NCBI RefSeq assembly: GCF_032921865.1
Contig: NZ_CP136684.1
Location: forward strand, 2,391,001 to 2,455,000
Direction of reading: 5' to 3'
From: Thalassospira lucentensis
GTDB taxonomy: Bacteria > Pseudomonadota > Alphaproteobacteria > Rhodospirillales > Thalassospiraceae
Length of the DNA stretch: 64,000 nucleotides
This document shows, piece by piece, positions 61,128-64,000 of the stretch; position 1 is the stretch's first letter, and every line of letters starts with the position of its first letter. Position numbers and translations under genes: made by a program. The notes under the pieces were generated by a model. That model ran no database searches, had not been told where the DNA came from, and worked only from the letters and a program-made list of their open reading frames with translations.

Positions 61128-62141
61128 CTATAGTGTTTCCGGTAATGCGCGGATTGCCTCAATCGGGCTGTTCCAGCCGCTAACAAAGCGAAACGCATCC
61201 GGCCCGACCGCGGGCCATGGCCGAAAGACCAGCCCGGCCTTGCGCAACCGATCCGCCAGATCATCATCCATATGCACAAACAGCTCGTTGCCCTGCGGGG
61301 CAAAGGCCGCCCGCGCACCAAGTGTTTCAAGCGACTGGCAAAGGGCGCTTGCGGCCTGATTGGCATGGCGCGCATTGCGCAGCCAAAGATCATCCTTCAC
61401 ATAGGCCAGAAGCTGTGCTGCCAGATAACGATGTTTGGAAAACAGATGCCCACCGCGTTTGCGCGCCTTTTCGACCCTTGCGCGCAGCGACGGGTCAAAC
61501 AGGATGATCGCATCCACCGCCATCGCCCCGTTCTTGGTGGCGCCAAAGCTTAAAACATCAAGCCCCGCCTTCCAGGTGATATCAGCGGGATGGCAGCCAA
61601 GGGCGGCAATGGCATTGGCAAATCGCGCCCCATCCATGAAAAACTTCATGCCATGCGCCTTGGCGACCTTCCCAATCGCCTGAACTTCATCAACGTCATA
61701 GATCGTGCCGAATTCGGTCGCCTGCGTGATGGCCACACATTCCGGATCAACCGAATGCATGCCATGGGTGTTTTCGCGGGTTAAAAACGCATCAAGCGTT
61801 TCGGGCAACAGCTTCGCCGATGGCCCGTCCATGGTCAGAAGCTTCGCCCCGTTGCCATAAAATGCCACCCCGGTCGATTCCGTCCGGTTGATATGTGCCT
61901 GATGATGGCAGGCCACCCCGCCAAATGGCGACACCAGTGCCGACAATCCGACAAGATTGGCCGCCGTCCCCGTCGCCACCGGCACCACGGCAACCTCTTT
62001 GCCAAACAGGTCCGAAAACGCCTGATCAAGCTGCTGGCTTGCCGCGTCCGCACCATAGGGCAGGGCGGGATCGCTGGCCTCGGCAATCGCGGCAAGGATT
62101 TCCGGGCAGATCGGCGACACGTTATCAGACGAAAAATTCAT
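61128..62141 (-). CDS. ltaE: Low-specificity threonine aldolase (copy 2)
   Basis: A 337-residue paralog of the next gene, starting MNFSSDNVSPICPEIL with GAGG five bases before the ATG. VATGTAANLVGLSALVSPFG, CHHQAHINRTESTGVAF, FMDGARFANAIAALGCHPAD and SFGATKNGAMAVDAIIL are conserved. Parts of the two genes are nearly identical in DNA (around 61390-61440 and 60265-60320), suggesting a recent duplication or gene conversion. Confidence 0.9.
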   Translation of the reverse strand: MNFSSDNVSPICPEILAAIAEASDPALPYGADAASQQLDQAFSDLFGKEVAVVPVATGTAANLVGLSALVSPFGGVACHHQAHINRTESTGVAFYGNGAKLLTMDGPSAKLLPETLDAFLTRENTHGMHSVDPECVAITQATEFGTIYDVDEVQAIGKVAKAHGMKFFMDGARFANAIAALGCHPADITWKAGLDVLSFGATKNGAMAVDAIILFDPSLRARVEKARKRGGHLFSKHRYLAAQLLAYVKDDLWLRNARHANQAASALCQSLETLGARAAFAPQGNELFVHMDDDLADRLRKAGLVFRPWPAVGPDAFRFVSGWNSPIEAIRALPETL

Positions 62142-62178
62142 CGGGGCCTCGTTATCAATGGTGGCGATGGGCAAATAA

Positions 62179-62212
62179 AAAGCCTGCTTACGGTTTAACG
62201 CAAGCAGGCTTT
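62179..62212 (-). terminator. Terminator between tldD and the threonine aldolase gene
   Basis: AAAGCCTGCTT (62179-62189) pairs with AAGCAGGCTTT (62202-62212); on the minus strand the stem is followed by TTTATTTG. It ends the tldD transcript. Confidence 0.8.
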
Positions 62213-62235
62213 GAAATTAACATGATATCCGGCCT

Positions 62236-63669
62236 TTAAACGGCCGTGCCACCAACGGTCAGGCCATCAATGCGCAAGGTCGGCTGACCAACACCCACCG
62301 GAACACCCTGGCCATCCTTGCCACACGTTCCGATCCCGTCATCAAGCTTCATGTCGTTGCCGATCATGGAAACCTTGGTCAGGCTGTCGGGGCCATTGCC
62401 AATCAGGGTCGCCCCCTTGACCGGTGCGCCAAGCTTGCCGTTTTCGATCAGATAGGCCTCTGATGCGGAAAACACGAACTTGCCCGATGTGATATCGACC
62501 TGCCCGCCACCGAAATTGACCGCATAAATGCCTTTCTTGACCGACGCCAGGATTTCGCCCGGGTCCTTGTCACCGCCCAGCATATAGGTATTGGTCATGC
62601 GCGGCATCGGCGCATGGGCATAGGATTGACGCCGCCCGTTGCCGGTGGATTTCACCCCGGTCAGGCGCGCATTCAGGCGATCCTGCATGAAACCTTTCAG
62701 GATGCCATCCTCGATCAGAACCGTGCGCTGGGTCGGGGTGCCTTCATCATCAATCGAAAGCGACCCGCGGCGATCATGGATCGTACCATCATCAACAACC
62801 GTAACCCCCGGCGATGCAATCCGCTGGCCCAGCAAACCGGCAAAGGCCGATGTGCCCTTGCGGTTAAAGTCGCCCTCAAGCCCGTGACCGATGGCTTCAT
62901 GCAGCAAAATCCCCGGCCAGCCCGGACCAAGCACCACGGTCATCTCGCCCGCAGGCGCCGCAACCGATTCAAGGTTCAGCGTCGCCTGACGCAATGCTTC
63001 GTCAACTGCCGATTTCCAGCTTTTTTCTTCAAAGAACCCGTCATAGCCAATGCGTCCGCCCTGGCCATGCGATCCGGTTTCCATGCGGTCGCCCTGCTTG
63101 ACGACGACGGAAACGTTAAACCGCACCAGCGGGCGGATATCGCCAATCCGCTGCCCGCCACTGCGCCAGATCTGCACGGCCTGCCAGTTACCCGAAATCG
63201 ATGCGGAAACCTGCACCACGCGCGGGTCCTTGGCGCGCGCATAGGCATCGATCTTGCCCAGCAGATCAACCTTCGCCTCAAACGTTGCCTCGCCCAGCGG
63301 ATTGACATCGGAATAAAGCGACACATTGGTGCCGATTGATCCCAGATCGACCTTGCCCGAACGGCCATTGCCAACCGCCTTGACGGTCTCGGCCGCTCGG
63401 CCAACCGCATCGTTGGAAAGCTCGTTGGAATGCGAAAAGGCGGTGGCTTCATCGGCAACCGCACGCAGGCCAAACCCCTGTGCGGTATCGAAATTGGCAC
63501 TGCGCAGGCGGCCATCATCCCAAGTCAGGCTTTCGGACTGCCGGTATTCAAGGAAAAGTTCCCCGTCTTCCGCCGTACCCAGCGCATCATTAACCTGCTT
63601 TTCAAGCCGGTCGCGATCAAGGTCGCCATTGGCGAAAAACAGGCTGTCGGTTTTGCTCAGATCGGTCAT
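62236..63669 (-). CDS. tldD: Metalloprotease TldD
   Basis: A 477-residue catalytic partner of PmbA (TldE). The zinc motif HExxxH lies in ILLHEAIGHGLEGDFNRKG, with downstream family blocks HDRRGSLSIDDEGTPTQ and MLGGDKDPGEILASVKKGIYAVNFGGGQVDI. AAGGAGG precedes ATG 63669, a near-perfect site; the frame is open 21 codons further. Its partner pmbA is 34 kb away in this window. Divergent from the DUF3422 gene. Confidence 0.94.
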   Translation of the reverse strand: MTDLSKTDSLFFANGDLDRDRLEKQVNDALGTAEDGELFLEYRQSESLTWDDGRLRSANFDTAQGFGLRAVADEATAFSHSNELSNDAVGRAAETVKAVGNGRSGKVDLGSIGTNVSLYSDVNPLGEATFEAKVDLLGKIDAYARAKDPRVVQVSASISGNWQAVQIWRSGGQRIGDIRPLVRFNVSVVVKQGDRMETGSHGQGGRIGYDGFFEEKSWKSAVDEALRQATLNLESVAAPAGEMTVVLGPGWPGILLHEAIGHGLEGDFNRKGTSAFAGLLGQRIASPGVTVVDDGTIHDRRGSLSIDDEGTPTQRTVLIEDGILKGFMQDRLNARLTGVKSTGNGRRQSYAHAPMPRMTNTYMLGGDKDPGEILASVKKGIYAVNFGGGQVDITSGKFVFSASEAYLIENGKLGAPVKGATLIGNGPDSLTKVSMIGNDMKLDDGIGTCGKDGQGVPVGVGQPTLRIDGLTVGGTAV

Positions 63670-63894
63670 GAAACCTCCTTGCGGGCGTGCCGGATGGCAA
63701 CAGATGGGCGACGGGCGGCCAGTTTCGGCCATGCGGGCGATTTTCGCCTGTAAGTTAAAGCATTTGTGACAGTATTTTCCCTTACGTTTTCAGGGCTATC
63801 TGCCACCTTGGACTTTCGTCTATACAGAACGTGTCGGGGCGTGCCCCGAAGGCTCTATATAGACCGCAATGGCCAATTATGAAAGCCCGTGGCA

Positions 63895-64000
63895 ATGTTT
63901 GTTGAACATCCCCAGCGTGTCGCCCTTCATAACGAAATCCATGCCCGCCCGTTTGGCGGGGTACAAAGCCCGGCCCGCTGCACCTGCATCGCCTTTCACG
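63895..64000 (+). CDS. DUF3422 family protein (N-terminal fragment)
   Basis: The gene runs off the right edge; about 35 codons are visible. The frame reads MFVEHPQRVALHNEIHARPF then GGVQSPARCTCIAFH, matching the conserved N-terminus of DUF3422 (an ALHNEIHARPF block). An in-frame GTG two codons upstream is an alternative start. DUF3422 proteins are uncharacterised membrane-associated proteins with C-terminal helices. Confidence 0.7.
   Translation, partial: MFVEHPQRVALHNEIHARPFGGVQSPARCTCIAFH

Noticed and set aside
63869..64000. Plus-strand frame starting MANYESPWQC at the right edge
   Set aside because: The neighbouring frame encodes the conserved HNEIHARPF block of DUF3422, so this one is a shadow.
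1..64000. tRNA, rRNA, CRISPR, insertion sequences, prophage
   Set aside because: I looked for tRNA T-loop patterns, rRNA segments, spaced direct repeats, and transposase or phage proteins with terminal repeats, and found none.

Overview
This window looks like the chromosome of a Gram-negative alphaproteobacterium of the Rhodospirillales type, most like a marine Thalassospira. This is inferred from protein style, moderate GC, a Kdo/lipid A gene cluster, the UbiA/UbiD ubiquinone genes, plant-type GshA, DUF4170 and DUF3422 proteins, and a PlcP/Agt lipid-remodelling pair. About 62 protein-coding genes are packed on both strands with short gaps. I see no rRNA, tRNA, insertion sequence, prophage or CRISPR array. 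The window cuts a pseudouridine synthase at the left edge and a DUF3422 gene at the right edge.

Layout. 0-7 kb: glutamine amidotransferase-type hydrolase, tadA, opgD (periplasmic glucans), a membrane class III nucleotide cyclase, an Atu4866-type secreted protein, and a divergent SDR/AraC pair. 7.1-10.5 kb: a cobalamin riboswitch followed by a BtuF-BtuC-BtuD-type ABC transporter. 10.5-16.5 kb: purD, xseA, an M23 peptidase, a GGT-like hydrolase and a MarR regulator. 16.5-24 kb: an envelope cluster on the minus strand (msbA, DUF374 acyltransferase, waaA, lpxK, lpxL, a membrane protein), with a divergent LPS-kinase-like gene. 24-27.2 kb: a plcP-agt pair on the minus strand and a divergent diacylglycerol-kinase-like gene behind a candidate Pho box. 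27-38.6 kb: pmbA, secreted proteins of unknown role, ubiD, a tandem DUF4170 protein, a soluble triple-PAS chemoreceptor, a lysine-methyltransferase-like enzyme, a K+/Na+:H+ antiporter and ubiA. 38.6-41.2 kb: rsmE, gshA, chorismate mutase. 41.2-47.2 kb: a phnD-phnC-phnE-phnE-glpD operon with a divergent DeoR regulator. 47.3-53.8 kb: fumC, small proteins including a DUF2946/PCuAC copper pair, a LysE exporter, and a TetR-controlled oxidoreductase/monooxygenase pair. 53.9-59.6 kb: dppABCDF. 60-64 kb: tandem threonine aldolases, tldD, and the start of a DUF3422 gene.

Two loci stand out. The first is the plcP-agt/dgk region: it can turn phospholipid into diacylglycerol, glycosylate it, and perhaps recycle it to phosphatidate. 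The divergent kinase gene has an 11-bp-spaced Pho-box-like repeat with a correctly placed -10. The second is a PhnCDE-type transporter fused by operon structure (overlaps or a 1-bp gap) to glycerol-3-phosphate dehydrogenase under a DeoR/GlpR-type regulator, which points to a glycerol-phosphate-type ligand rather than a classical phosphonate. The B12 leader is also unusual: the riboswitch is flanked by two perfect DNA palindromes and holds a short ORF with a good ribosome binding site.

Starts were chosen from visible Shine-Dalgarno sequences, overlaps with upstream genes and family N-termini. All functions are read from sequence motifs by eye; no database search was run.
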